Assembly: GCF_013391475.1 (NCBI RefSeq)
Contig: NZ_JACBAZ010000004.1
Span: 310,001-374,000 of the forward strand
Direction: 5' to 3'
DNA length: 64,000 nt
DNA from: Oceaniferula marina
GTDB lineage: Bacteria; Verrucomicrobiota; Verrucomicrobiia; Verrucomicrobiales; Akkermansiaceae
Part shown: piece by piece, positions 53,227 through 62,587 of the stretch
Layout of the letters: every line of letters starts with the position of its first letter
Position numbering within the stretch: position 1 is the first letter of the stretch
Program-made: the position numbers and the translations under genes
The notes under the pieces: model-generated
What the model was told of the DNA's origin: nothing
The model's database searches: none
The model's input: only the letters and a program-made list of their open reading frames with translations

Positions 53227-55749
53227 ATGAGAACGATCGTCCCACACTGCCTCCGATTTTACCTTATCTTATATACACTTGCATCAAGTCATATGGCCTC
53301 TGCGCAAGATTCCGAAAACTGGAACGACATGCGCGTTGGGCTCTTTATCCACTGGGGGCTTTACAGCGCCAGCGAAGGGGCCTGGCAAGGGTCCAGAGTC
53401 GGTGGAGCCTCGGAATGGATTCAACAGGGAGCAAACATCCCCACATCCAGTTACGCATCCGTATTGAAACCCCAGTTTACTCCAAGTGCGGATTGGGCCA
53501 CCAACATCGCCCGGGAAGCCAAGGCCGCCGGGATGGAATACGTCGTGATCACCGCGAAACACCACGACGGCTTCACCTTGTTCAACAGCACCGAGTATTG
53601 GTCCACCGGGGCAAGCGATGACTCCACCAAGACAAGCAACCCCTACGGAGGCTCGAATATTTCACCTCCCGACCGGGATCTGATGCTGGAACTCTGCAAC
53701 GCAGTCCGGGCGGAAGGCCTCAAGGTCGGCCTCTACTATTCCATCATCGACTGGCAACATCCGAATGCCTACCGGGGAAATAACGGTCTGCCCAAACCCT
53801 CGGTGATGGCCAACAGCAAATACGATGAAAACTCGGCCGACCCTGATCCTGCAGCAGGCTCCTATAAGACGTATATCTACAATCATGTCGAACAGTTGAT
53901 GACCCAATACGGTGAAATCTGCGAACTCTGGTTTGATTATAGCTCTCACGCAGTCCAAGACAGTGACTGGGGAGCCGACGCCCTGATGGCAATGATTCGT
54001 AGCCACCAGCCGAATCTGATGGTCAATAACCGACTCTACGAAGGACTGGAAAACGGCAACGGCGACTTTGCCACCCCGGAACGTACCATTCCCGCCAACG
54101 GCCTGCCCTACGACTGGGAAACTGTCACCTCCTGGGACGATACTTCCTGGGGATACAAATCCATCTCCAACGGAGCACGTTATAAATCCACCCGGCAGGC
54201 ACTGCAACTCTATGCCGAAGCATCAAGTAAAGGAGGCAACATGCTGTTGAATATCGGCCCGGATCGATTTGGGGCCACCCCGACAGAACAAGCCGACCGC
54301 ATGAGCGAACTGGGAGACTGGATGACAGTGAATGGCGAAGCTCTCAAATCCACCCGGGCCAGTGGCATCGACGCCAGCTCTCTTTGGGGGCGGATGACCA
54401 TGCACAAATCTGGCAATCGCTACTACGCCATCGTCTTCGACCGACCTGCTGACGGAGTAATTGACATCACCTCGGCCACCGAAGGAAAAATCGTTCACTC
54501 GATCTCTGTCTCACGCCTCACATCATCAGGCCCGGTCAATGTGCCCGTCAACATCTCCGATGGCTATTACTCCGTCAACCTCGACTCCGCCAATCTCGAT
54601 ATCCACCAAAGCGCCACCTTCCGTATCGACTTGGATGCCGCCCCCCTGCCCACCCTGCCTAATCTAGCAACAGGCAAAGCTACCAGCAGCAGTTCAGTCT
54701 ACGACCCTAACGGACTCAATCTCCATGGCGGCTTAGCCGTTGATGGTGACTATTCTGCCAACACCTCTTCTAGCAGTCTCAATCTCTTTCACTCCGCCTC
54801 GGATGATACCAACCCTTGGCTTCAGATCGAACTGGGGGGCACCTACAGGATCCGCGAAATCACCCTGTTCAACCGTGCCGGCTTCACATCGCGCCTGCGT
54901 GATATCACCATCGAAGTCCTCGACAGTTCAGACCAAGTGGTCGCGAGCTACGCCGAGCTCAACGACGGCAATGCTCTGAATGGCCCAACCAAGCTGAAGG
55001 TCTTCCTTCAGAACGAACAAGTTGTCTCCGGTCAAAAAATACGTATCAGCAGAGCCTCCGACTCCGGAGGCGGAGACGACAACACCGTGCTTACCCTGAG
55101 CGAAGTTGAAATCAAAGGCTCAGTTCTCGCCGATGCCACGCTTGACGGTTCCGTAGACCAAGACGACATCGATTTACTAGCAGCAAACTGGGGATCGGGA
55201 TCAACATGGGAAACAGGTGACATGAACGGTGACGGTAGCGTAGATCAGGCCGACCTCACACTAGCTCTCACCAGTTGGACCGGCAGCGAAAAGGCTAACC
55301 TCGCTCAGATTCCAGCAGCATTCCTCGATGCTGACGCCGATCAACTCGACGATCATTGGGAGCTGATCCATTTTGGCAGTATCTCAACGCAGGATTCATC
55401 CGGCAACCCGGATGGAGACCGCTACAACAACCTCTGGGAAATGGCCTTTGGCGGCGACCCGAATGTCAGTGAAAGCCTTCTAGGGCAATCCACCCTCACC
55501 AATCCTCGCAACAATACCATCGAACTCCGCTATCAACGCCCGAAGAACCATACAAGCCTCGGCATCATCTACCAGATCGAATTCTCAACCTCTCTGGAAA
55601 ATGACAGCTGGAGCAAAGTATCAGGAGCTTCCGTAGGCACTCCGCCCACAGCACCCATCGATGCTCGTAAGGACTGGGCCATCATGAATGTTCCGACCTC
55701 AGGCTCGCGCACCTTCTTCCGCATTCGCCTGATTTCACCCACCCCATAA
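53227..55749 (+). CDS. Secreted GH29 alpha-L-fucosidase with F5/8C-like, dockerin and C-terminal modules
   Basis: 840 residues from the ATG at 53227 (leader ACGGACACACACC). Signal peptide about 1-26. The GH29 catalytic domain (30-460) has 'MRVGLFIHWGLYS', 'AGMEYVVITAKHHDGFTLF', 'LKVGLYYSIIDW', the nucleophile Asp237 in 'CELWFDYSS', and 'GGNMLLNIGPDRFG'. An F5/8C (discoidin)-like domain follows (about 478-635), then a type I dockerin with two Ca loops ('DATLDGSVDQDDIDLL', 'DMNGDGSVDQADLTLA'), a TSP3 stretch ('DADADQLDDHWEL') and the terminal 'EFSTSLENDSW...TFFRIRLISPTP' module. It should release terminal fucose from glycans. A dockerin normally binds a cohesin; none is in the window. Confidence 0.94.
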   Translation: MRTIVPHCLRFYLILYTLASSHMASAQDSENWNDMRVGLFIHWGLYSASEGAWQGSRVGGASEWIQQGANIPTSSYASVLKPQFTPSADWATNIAREAKAAGMEYVVITAKHHDGFTLFNSTEYWSTGASDDSTKTSNPYGGSNISPPDRDLMLELCNAVRAEGLKVGLYYSIIDWQHPNAYRGNNGLPKPSVMANSKYDENSADPDPAAGSYKTYIYNHVEQLMTQYGEICELWFDYSSHAVQDSDWGADALMAMIRSHQPNLMVNNRLYEGLENGNGDFATPERTIPANGLPYDWETVTSWDDTSWGYKSISNGARYKSTRQALQLYAEASSKGGNMLLNIGPDRFGATPTEQADRMSELGDWMTVNGEALKSTRASGIDASSLWGRMTMHKSGNRYYAIVFDRPADGVIDITSATEGKIVHSISVSRLTSSGPVNVPVNISDGYYSVNLDSANLDIHQSATFRIDLDAAPLPTLPNLATGKATSSSSVYDPNGLNLHGGLAVDGDYSANTSSSSLNLFHSASDDTNPWLQIELGGTYRIREITLFNRAGFTSRLRDITIEVLDSSDQVVASYAELNDGNALNGPTKLKVFLQNEQVVSGQKIRISRASDSGGGDDNTVLTLSEVEIKGSVLADATLDGSVDQDDIDLLAANWGSGSTWETGDMNGDGSVDQADLTLALTSWTGSEKANLAQIPAAFLDADADQLDDHWELIHFGSISTQDSSGNPDGDRYNNLWEMAFGGDPNVSESLLGQSTLTNPRNNTIELRYQRPKNHTSLGIIYQIEFSTSLENDSWSKVSGASVGTPPTAPIDARKDWAIMNVPTSGSRTFFRIRLISPTP

Positions 55750-56075
55750 CCAAAGCTCTTTCTTTTCACCTCCCAACTGAAGAGCGGGATTTGTTTGCTC
55801 TCACACCACACAGCACAAACTCACTACTATCCCCATCATAAAGCACATATTTTTACATTGAAAATTGATCAACTAAAGAAACAACGCTGTCCTGCATGGA
55901 GACACCCCGAAGGAAAAATCAACACAAAGAAAAGAACAAAAATTTGCACTTTCACCATTGACGCACACTTTTTTGCACATATAACGCAGATATCGAGTTT
56001 GGAACATGGATTCCATAAATACACCATGACCACTCGCCAAACGCACAAAAGAGAACAACCCAATAGACAAAAACA
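55750..56075. other. Intergenic region upstream of the PEP-CTERM gene
   Basis: 326 bp without a convincing gene. It contains the promoter annotated below and AT-rich sequence with 'AAAGCACATATTTTTACATTG' (55843-55863), which resembles the operator-like site in front of the fucosidase gene (AAAGTGCATATTTTTTTGCA). The minus-strand 64-67 codon frames have no recognisable product. Confidence 0.5.
55958..55985 (+). promoter_or_regulatory. Probable sigma-70 promoter of the PEP-CTERM gene
   Basis: TTGACG (55958-55963), 16 bp, then TATAAC (55980-55985), about 90 bp before the ATG at 56076. The spacer contains CGCA-N8-TGCA, related to the inverted repeat in front of the fucosidase gene, which may be a regulator site. 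Confidence 0.6.
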
Positions 56076-56759
56076 ATGAAACTGAAATATTCTATCCTCG
56101 CAGCTTCCCTTCTGGGCATGGCTGCTGTCAACGGAGCCACCGTCGCGTGGTCGTCAGGAGCCTTCACTACAAGCGGAGGCATTGGAGCAACCCTTGACGC
56201 TGGACAATTTGCAACCGACGGAACTGAAATTCTCGCAGAGAACATCGGAGGAGGAGCCCTCACATTCGACGGCATCAATTTCGCTGCAGGCACAGTTGTG
56301 TTTGCAGGAGGCACTGCCGCAGTATTTCACGAAAACATTCCAACAGCAAACACCTTGCTTGCCAGAGAAGGCACCTATGGTGTTGATGGAGCTGCTGATA
56401 CAGTATCCCTCTCCGGACTCACTATCGGTAATACCTACCGCATTCAGGCCCTCGTCTATGACGGCCGTGGTGACGCTGGAATCACTGGCCGAACGATTGA
56501 ATTCGACGGCCTGAACCAGAATCAATACGCTAACGGCGTAAGCGGATCTACCTGGGGAGACGGACTCCTTGTCACCGGTACCTTTGTGGCCGATGCTACA
56601 ACGCAGGACTTTACCGTCGAGGCCTTCACTGGTGCCACTTCCAAGGGAGGACAACTTAACGCTCTGTTGGTCCACGAGACCGCAGTCGTTCCCGAGCCAA
56701 CTACCACAGCCCTTCTCGGTCTCGGTGGTCTTGCCTTGATTTTGCGCCGCCGTAAATAA
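56076..56759 (+). CDS. PEP-CTERM sorted extracellular protein
   Basis: 227 residues. A signal peptide (about 1-20, ending GMAAVNG) precedes a Gly/Ala-rich beta domain ('YRIQALVYDGRGDAG', 'DATTQDFTVEAFTG'), and the C-terminus is a textbook PEP-CTERM signal: VVPEP, a hydrophobic helix, and RRRK. The signal is recognised by an exosortase that moves or anchors the protein at the surface. The domain itself has no recognised function. It is followed by a tandem paralog at 56902. The leader 'CAATAGACAAAAACA' has no SD. Confidence 0.92.
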   Translation: MKLKYSILAASLLGMAAVNGATVAWSSGAFTTSGGIGATLDAGQFATDGTEILAENIGGGALTFDGINFAAGTVVFAGGTAAVFHENIPTANTLLAREGTYGVDGAADTVSLSGLTIGNTYRIQALVYDGRGDAGITGRTIEFDGLNQNQYANGVSGSTWGDGLLVTGTFVADATTQDFTVEAFTGATSKGGQLNALLVHETAVVPEPTTTALLGLGGLALILRRRK

Positions 56760-56828
56760 AGCGGGGCTTTTTCATTTTGGGAACATCCGCGTGTTTGATT
56801 CGTTTTTCACGCTTGTTTTCATTCACGA

Positions 56829-56862
56829 CCCCGCTCTTCAAAGCTTGAAGAGCGGGGTTTTT
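56829..56862 (+). terminator. Rho-independent terminator between PEP-CTERM paralogs
   Basis: Perfect 13-bp stem CCCCGCTCTTCAA / TTGAAGAGCGGGG with a 3-base loop, followed by TTTTT. It separates the PEP-CTERM gene from its paralog, which therefore probably has its own weak promoter or relies on readthrough. Confidence 0.92.
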
Positions 56863-56901
56863 ATCTCACGACCTTTCATCCTCATGAACAACACACACAC
56901 A

Positions 56902-57621
56902 ATGAGATCATGGGTTGCTTCCTCCTTGACGGCTATCTGGCTTGTTTTCCCTGCGCCTAAAGCAGAAGCCGCGGAAATCAGCTGGAGCTCACGCCCCTAC
57001 CCTGTGAATGGCAAGTACGGCGAAACCTTGGCTACTGGAATCTTTGCCAAAGACGGCACCCTGGCACTTGCAGAAAACTCAGGAGGCCCAACCGTCACGT
57101 TCGACGGTATTTCCTTTCAAGCGGGAACCATACACCTCGGGGACACCTATGATCAATATCATACAGATGCCGCCCCACTGTCCGGAACTGGCACTTGGAG
57201 TGACAGCAAAGAGCCTAGCAGAGTCACCATTCCCGACCTTCGCACAGGCAAAACCTATCGCATCCAAATTCTCATTTACGACGGGCGTCACGACATCAGC
57301 ATCGTCGGAAAAACAGTCCGGGTGGACGGGCTCCCGCAAGGAACGTATGCGCATAGTGAAAGAGACATCACCTGGGGGAAGGGGCTTCTTATCACTGGAA
57401 TATTCACCGCTGACAGCTCAACACAGAGCTTTACCATCGAAACGTTTTCACCGGATACCAAACAATCCCAAAGCGGGCAATTCAACGCCCTTCTCTTACA
57501 CCAACTCAATCCCCCACACACAGCCAGCCCCTCCCCAGGCCCTTACACCGGTGGCCCCGACCATCACACCACCCTTCTGGGAATCGGAGGGCTCTCACTG
57601 ATTCTCAATACACTGCACTAA
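56902..57621 (+). CDS. Paralog of the PEP-CTERM protein with an eroded sorting signal
   Basis: 239 residues from the ATG at 56902, preceded by ACAACACACACACA; an ATG at 56884 would add six. The signal peptide (about 1-22) and the whole beta domain align with the upstream gene ('YRIQILIYDGRHD', 'DSSTQSFTIETFSP'). At the C-terminus the hydrophobic helix 'TTLLGIGGLSLIL' is kept, but the PEP motif is replaced by 'GGPDHH' and the final RRRK by NTLH at the same length. The protein should be exported, but its exosortase signal looks non-functional. Whether it is free, anchored otherwise, or a decaying duplicate cannot be told. Confidence 0.82.
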   Translation: MRSWVASSLTAIWLVFPAPKAEAAEISWSSRPYPVNGKYGETLATGIFAKDGTLALAENSGGPTVTFDGISFQAGTIHLGDTYDQYHTDAAPLSGTGTWSDSKEPSRVTIPDLRTGKTYRIQILIYDGRHDISIVGKTVRVDGLPQGTYAHSERDITWGKGLLITGIFTADSSTQSFTIETFSPDTKQSQSGQFNALLLHQLNPPHTASPSPGPYTGGPDHHTTLLGIGGLSLILNTLH

Positions 57622-57856
57622 TACGTTCAGCGGGACCTCCCAAAATTGAGGTTTACCTCTCACCCATAAATCGCTGTATAGTAAATGGTTAGCAGTGAAT
57701 CATCAGCTCAAAAACAGTCGCAATTCCACCTTTTCTTCCACATTTCCTTGGATTAGACTACATAGTATACACATAAAAATCCCCCCCCACCCCCAAACAC
57801 ACACATTGCCAGCAGGTGCCCCGAGCATCGCCCTGGCAGATACACAGACCGACACA

Positions 57857-60800
57857 ATGAAAAGCAACAACCCCAGACCGCAAGGTCATCGGGGATTTGC
57901 GCTGGTTGCCACGATCAGCGTCATGATCCTTCTGGTGATGATTGCTCTAGCCATGCTCGGACTCAGCAGCATCGAGCTCCGGGCTAGCCAGCATGCCGAT
58001 GCCGAGAACGAAGCCAAAGCGAATGCCCGCATGGCATTGATGATTGCTCTCGGCGAACTGCAAAAGGAAATGGGCCCAGACAATCGAATCTCCGTAGAGT
58101 CCGCGATTTTTGATCAAGACAGAAGCACGGAAGAAATAGACGGGATGACGCAGTCCCGCTGGTTAGCCAGCTACAACTCCTGGGGCAATTGGCTCAGCGA
58201 AAAATATACCGTCCCCCAAGCGGATGGCACGAATGGAACCAGCTACTCCATCCAAGACACCTACAAGGCCAAGCGCTCCCCTATGTTCCGGCGTTGGCTA
58301 GTCTCTCTTCCCGAGGGAAAAGAAACCGACATCGATGCTCCGGTCAGTGGTGCTGGAATGACTGATTCCAACTCAGTGATCATGCTCGGACAAGGTACTC
58401 TGGGGACTGGCAGCCGGGTACCCAATGACCAGATCACTCGCGCTTACCTCAATAAGGTGAGTCATACTGGCAGCATGGCGTGGTGGATAAGCCCGGAAAA
58501 CCACAAAGCTATGGCTAAGCTCGCAGACAACCAGAGGTCTCTATCCACTTCCGAGTGGGAGACGGCTCAAGATGGGACGTCGGAAACCGGAGTCGCTGAG
58601 CTAGACGGCCTGGAAGGATTACGCACCCATGGCAAACAATCCTCCAAGCTAATCTCCCAACAAACGATCGCCTTGGCCGATGTTGACGAAGACATCGCCC
58701 AGGAACATTTTTTTGATCTCACCACCCATAGCCAGGGGCTGATCTCCAACCCACGCACTGGAGGGCTCAAGAAAGACCTCAGCCTCCTTTTTGAACTCAA
58801 CAACAACGACCTTCCAGAGCGATACCGTTTCATCAACAGTGCTAACAGAGAGCCCTCAATTCGCCCGATGAGCAAAGAACTCACGGGGAAGACCCCCAAG
58901 GTCCCGGGACGGCATTTTGCCTCGTGGACAAACATGCGCCACTACTACAGGATGTACAAATCCGCGAGTGACGGCGTATCAACAACTACAGGCGGCAACG
59001 GCAACCTGAACTGGAGTGGCGATAAGCCCTTCACCTACATGGCGGCGGATGTAGACTCTGCAACGTGGAACGGGTCGAACAACTACCAACGCACCCCCAT
59101 ATTGGCCAAGCTCACTTTCATTTACAGTCTCCAGAGTGTTGAAATCTCAAGTGGCCCACCAACACGGTATAATTGTTATCTCGTATATACGCCGATTTAC
59201 ACATTCTGGAATCCCTACAACGTGGAACTGCGTATTTCAAACCGCGGACTCTCCACCTTGTCGATGCCATACAAAATACTACCACTGAACTGGTATGGTT
59301 ACCGTGGCAACGTCCAACAAGGAGGAATCCAACCCGTATGGCAACATCTCAAACAGGATTATGGCTCATTCTTCAACTCCGGAGGAAGCTCTGACGTCGT
59401 TTTCAAACCTGGGGAGTTGAAGCTGTTCTCTTACCGAAACAGCGGAACATCAAACAGAAAACAAACCGAATTCTACCCAGGTTTCGACCCCCAGGCGATT
59501 GGCGGTGACAAACTGTTACTCTTTAGCAATATCGAGCGATCACAACATCCCGGCATAGCACTTACCTTCGGCAACCCGGCTGGTGCGGGAGGGAATGTCT
59601 GGTTCGGCAACACTCCGGGAGGACTGAACAATGCCTTTTCATGGCGGCAGGGCAGCAATGGAAACTGGCTGATTACCTCTTACCAACACGACTGGTTCAG
59701 ACCGAGCGAATCAAATACCCAGATTATCCCTCAGGGAACATCCAACATCGCCCAGTGGCAATTTAGTGACAGTGAGCCGGTACCTGTTGCCTTCAACCAA
59801 TTCACTCTCAAGTCATCCTCTGAGTTTGACTATGAAAGTATCAACTGGGCGCGCGATTGGCGTTGCAAGAACTGGATGCAGGCACCGGGACAGTATTTCG
59901 GCAGCGCACAGTTCATTTCGAGGGATGAAACCATTGCCAACACCCAGCGCACCGACAACCCTTATGTATTTCACTTCGGCCCAATGAGCGCCGCCGACAT
60001 GCCCAAGGTCGTTCCCCATATCGGAGAGAACGCCTTCATCGGATCAGGCTCCGCGCCTCGGGAAAAAGTGACAGCCGTCCCATTACTGGAACTACCTTCA
60101 GCCCCTCTTTCAAGTCTGGCCGCATTTGCCAATATGAGAATCAGTCCCGGCTGGACGAACACAAACCAATATCCCAAATCAAGTCAAAACTATCTGGGAG
60201 CCTGGAACTCCCTCAATAACTTCGTTGCAAAGTCACTGACTTACCAAAGCGGAGTCACTGGCCCAGGCATCGGAAATTCATTTATTCATCCCATGCTGCC
60301 CAGAGAGGATGTCTACCGCTTCTATGACAACTCAAAAAGCTACGATGTCCACGGCTGGGCAAGCAACACGACAGAACGGGACAATCAGGTGTATAACGAC
60401 TACTGGGATCATACTTTCTTGCTCAATGACGCCCTGTGGGATGACTATTTTGTCTCCACTCTGTCCGATGCAAGCCGCCCCACTTCTGGATCAGACCAAG
60501 ACCTCAGTTTCACTGTCGATCATCTTCTTGATGAGGGGAGTGCCCTCTCCTACCCACGCTACCAACTCCACAAGGGAAACAAGACAAGCGATGAAATCAG
60601 GAATGAGCTTCTCGCAAAGGATGGTTACTTGAAGGCTGCACAATATTTCATGGTGAATGGCATGTTCAACGTAAACAGCACTTCTGTGAAGGCCTGGTTC
60701 TCCCTCTTCGCCGGCATCCGGGAGCGGCAGCTCGTATATCGATCTGCAACAGGGGAGCTCTCTAAAATAAACATCCCGAGCGACAAGCTCATCGGGATAT

Positions 60801-61507
60801 CCCGCTTCAACACAGCCACCACAGACATGGAAAACGATGATATCGATACCGGAGTCACGCGGGCAGATGCTGCCCTCGCGTGGTCCGGCGTCCGTTTTCT
60901 TGATGATAAGCAGCTGGAAAAACTCGCAGAAGAATGTGTTAGACAGGTAAAACTTCGCGGCCCGTTTCTCAACATGTCCGAGTTTATTAACCGCCGTCTC
61001 TCTGACGATGACCTCGGCACCATGGGAGCACTGCAGAGTGCGATCGACTACGATGACAAATCCCCGCAAAACGGATCTATCAACTACATGTATAAACAAA
61101 CAGAAGAGGATATGGTCGAACCTTCTGACTTCAACGGCATTGAATACGCCACACCGGAGGCCGCTGTAGGCTCACGTTTCACAGGCATCCCTGGATACGT
61201 CATTCAGTCAGACCTTCTGAAACCGATCAGCAACTCACTTTCCACACGCGACGATACGTTCCGAATCCGGGCTTATGGAGAAGCCAGGAGTCCTAACGGC
61301 AAGGTGCTTGCCAGAGCCTGGTGCGAGGCAATTGTGCAACGCATCCCCGAATATGTGGATACATCCAACGCCCCTCACATTCCGGGTCGTCAAATGAATA
61401 GCCAAGGTGAAATCTCTGATAACCCGACCTTCACGAACACCAACAAAATGTGGGGACGCCAGTTCAAAATCGTCAACTTACGTTGGCTTAACAAAAACGA
61501 AATTTAG
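57857..61507 (+). CDS. Giant prepilin-like protein (Verru_Chthon cassette protein A type)
   Basis: 1216 residues from the ATG at 57857 (leader ACCGACACA). After a charged start comes a type IV prepilin-like segment 'RGFALVATISVMILLVMIAL', in which G-F marks the likely prepilin peptidase site, continuing into 'LSSIELRASQHADAENEAKANARMALMIALGEL' region cut here in parts. This N-terminus is characteristic of the very large Verru_Chthon cassette protein A-type proteins of this phylum. The remaining 1100 residues are a large Ser/Asn/Trp-rich region of unknown function. A C8-A-C5 tract lies 63 bp upstream (57781-57794). The next gene begins 3 bp later, so the two are an operon. Confidence 0.8.
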   Translation: MKSNNPRPQGHRGFALVATISVMILLVMIALAMLGLSSIELRASQHADAENEAKANARMALMIALGELQKEMGPDNRISVESAIFDQDRSTEEIDGMTQSRWLASYNSWGNWLSEKYTVPQADGTNGTSYSIQDTYKAKRSPMFRRWLVSLPEGKETDIDAPVSGAGMTDSNSVIMLGQGTLGTGSRVPNDQITRAYLNKVSHTGSMAWWISPENHKAMAKLADNQRSLSTSEWETAQDGTSETGVAELDGLEGLRTHGKQSSKLISQQTIALADVDEDIAQEHFFDLTTHSQGLISNPRTGGLKKDLSLLFELNNNDLPERYRFINSANREPSIRPMSKELTGKTPKVPGRHFASWTNMRHYYRMYKSASDGVSTTTGGNGNLNWSGDKPFTYMAADVDSATWNGSNNYQRTPILAKLTFIYSLQSVEISSGPPTRYNCYLVYTPIYTFWNPYNVELRISNRGLSTLSMPYKILPLNWYGYRGNVQQGGIQPVWQHLKQDYGSFFNSGGSSDVVFKPGELKLFSYRNSGTSNRKQTEFYPGFDPQAIGGDKLLLFSNIERSQHPGIALTFGNPAGAGGNVWFGNTPGGLNNAFSWRQGSNGNWLITSYQHDWFRPSESNTQIIPQGTSNIAQWQFSDSEPVPVAFNQFTLKSSSEFDYESINWARDWRCKNWMQAPGQYFGSAQFISRDETIANTQRTDNPYVFHFGPMSAADMPKVVPHIGENAFIGSGSAPREKVTAVPLLELPSAPLSSLAAFANMRISPGWTNTNQYPKSSQNYLGAWNSLNNFVAKSLTYQSGVTGPGIGNSFIHPMLPREDVYRFYDNSKSYDVHGWASNTTERDNQVYNDYWDHTFLLNDALWDDYFVSTLSDASRPTSGSDQDLSFTVDHLLDEGSALSYPRYQLHKGNKTSDEIRNELLAKDGYLKAAQYFMVNGMFNVNSTSVKAWFSLFAGIRERQLVYRSATGELSKINIPSDKLIGISRFNTATTDMENDDIDTGVTRADAALAWSGVRFLDDKQLEKLAEECVRQVKLRGPFLNMSEFINRRLSDDDLGTMGALQSAIDYDDKSPQNGSINYMYKQTEEDMVEPSDFNGIEYATPEAAVGSRFTGIPGYVIQSDLLKPISNSLSTRDDTFRIRAYGEARSPNGKVLARAWCEAIVQRIPEYVDTSNAPHIPGRQMNSQGEISDNPTFTNTNKMWGRQFKIVNLRWLNKNEI

Positions 61508-61510
61508 TCA

Positions 61511-62227
61511 ATGAATATCAAATTACTCTGGGGAAATCTCGCATACCTCTGCATCGCCTGCTCGATGAATCCAGCCTTCGCCCAACAGCCAGAGAAAGAG
61601 AAAAAAGCTGCTCACGCTCGTATTGCCTATGTCATCTACACTGGAGGTGGAAAGTTTTTCAACGACCCCGTCCTCATCCGCTCTGGCAACAAAATCAAAA
61701 AAGTGCAGTTATACAAACGCACCGCCAGCCCTCCAGTCAAGTTCCGTGCAGATGGTAAGATATCCTTGGTGAAGGCAAACCCAGACGACGAAGAAACATC
61801 CTATACAGTCTACGCCAAAGCCATCGTACCTGAACATATGCGCAAAGTTCTGGTCGTATTGACTCCTCTAAAGAAGGCCAAAGGAGATTTGTTATTTTCG
61901 ACCAACATAATTGATCTTTCAAAATTCAAAAAAGGGGACTGGATGTTTATCAACCAAACTCCGCGTAAGATTGGTGTACAAATAGGCTCGAAGAAACTCA
62001 GGATAAAACCGAAAGCAAGTAGTGTCTACGACGCACGCGCTATCGCAAAACCTACAAACATGCCTATTCGGTATTCCTACTTTCACCCTCAACACCAGAA
62101 ATGGAAACTCCTCAGCGCGTCCACCTGCGTCATCCGCCCCACCCGTCGTGAAATCTGTGTGTTCAGTTGGAACCCTCAATCAAAACGAATTGATTACCAT
62201 GGCATCACTTTCAGTGAGAACGGGTGA
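61511..62227 (+). CDS. Secreted partner of the prepilin-like protein, function unknown
   Basis: 238 residues with a signal peptide (about 1-24, ending AFAQ). The gene starts 3 bp after the stop of the giant prepilin-like gene, so it is almost certainly co-transcribed. The mature protein is Lys-rich and beta-like ('RIAYVIYTGGGKFF', 'GDWMFINQTPRKIGVQIGSKK') with three Cys; I recognise no family. The position suggests it acts with the prepilin-like protein at the cell surface. Confidence 0.75.
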   Translation: MNIKLLWGNLAYLCIACSMNPAFAQQPEKEKKAAHARIAYVIYTGGGKFFNDPVLIRSGNKIKKVQLYKRTASPPVKFRADGKISLVKANPDDEETSYTVYAKAIVPEHMRKVLVVLTPLKKAKGDLLFSTNIIDLSKFKKGDWMFINQTPRKIGVQIGSKKLRIKPKASSVYDARAIAKPTNMPIRYSYFHPQHQKWKLLSASTCVIRPTRREICVFSWNPQSKRIDYHGITFSENG

Positions 62228-62392
62228 CCCGTCTCAGCCCGCGCCTCAATTTTTTCGCCTGTAGAGTCATTCCAATCCTTATTGTTCTCCAAACAGCTCG
62301 GAAACGAGAGAATTAAAAGGAAAGGGATCTCCCAGCTTGACCAAGTGAAAGGGGGAACCATAAGTGGTCAATAACATATAGCTGTCCTTTCA

Positions 62393-62491
62393 AGAGTAGG
62401 ACAGGTTTTCCAACCTGTCATCTAACTTTGAGGTTACGCTGCACTGTCCTACAAGCGGACAGTCGGCAGGTTCGAAAACCTGCCCTACTCT
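62393..62491. repeat. REP-like doublet, second site
   Basis: Unit on the plus strand at 62393-62420: AGAGTAGGACAGGTT plus palindromic arm (GACAGGTT/AACCTGTC). Unit on the minus strand at 62462-62491: AGAGTAGGGCAGGTT with arm GGCAGGTT/AACCTGCC and GAC end. The two face each other across about 40 bp that contain a partial GTCCTAC copy (62445-62451). Each has GTAG at the foot of the palindrome. The remaining part of the gap between 62228 and 62849 holds a GC hairpin near 62553-62580 (CCCCCT..GGGGGG) and the element at 62588. Confidence 0.7.
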
Positions 62492-62587
62492 GATTTCAAA
62501 TGCTCCCTCTTCTCCGGTTTCAACTTGGAATATCGACAAGATACCATACGCACCTCCCCCTCTCCCACCGAAGGGGGGAAAGAGGTA

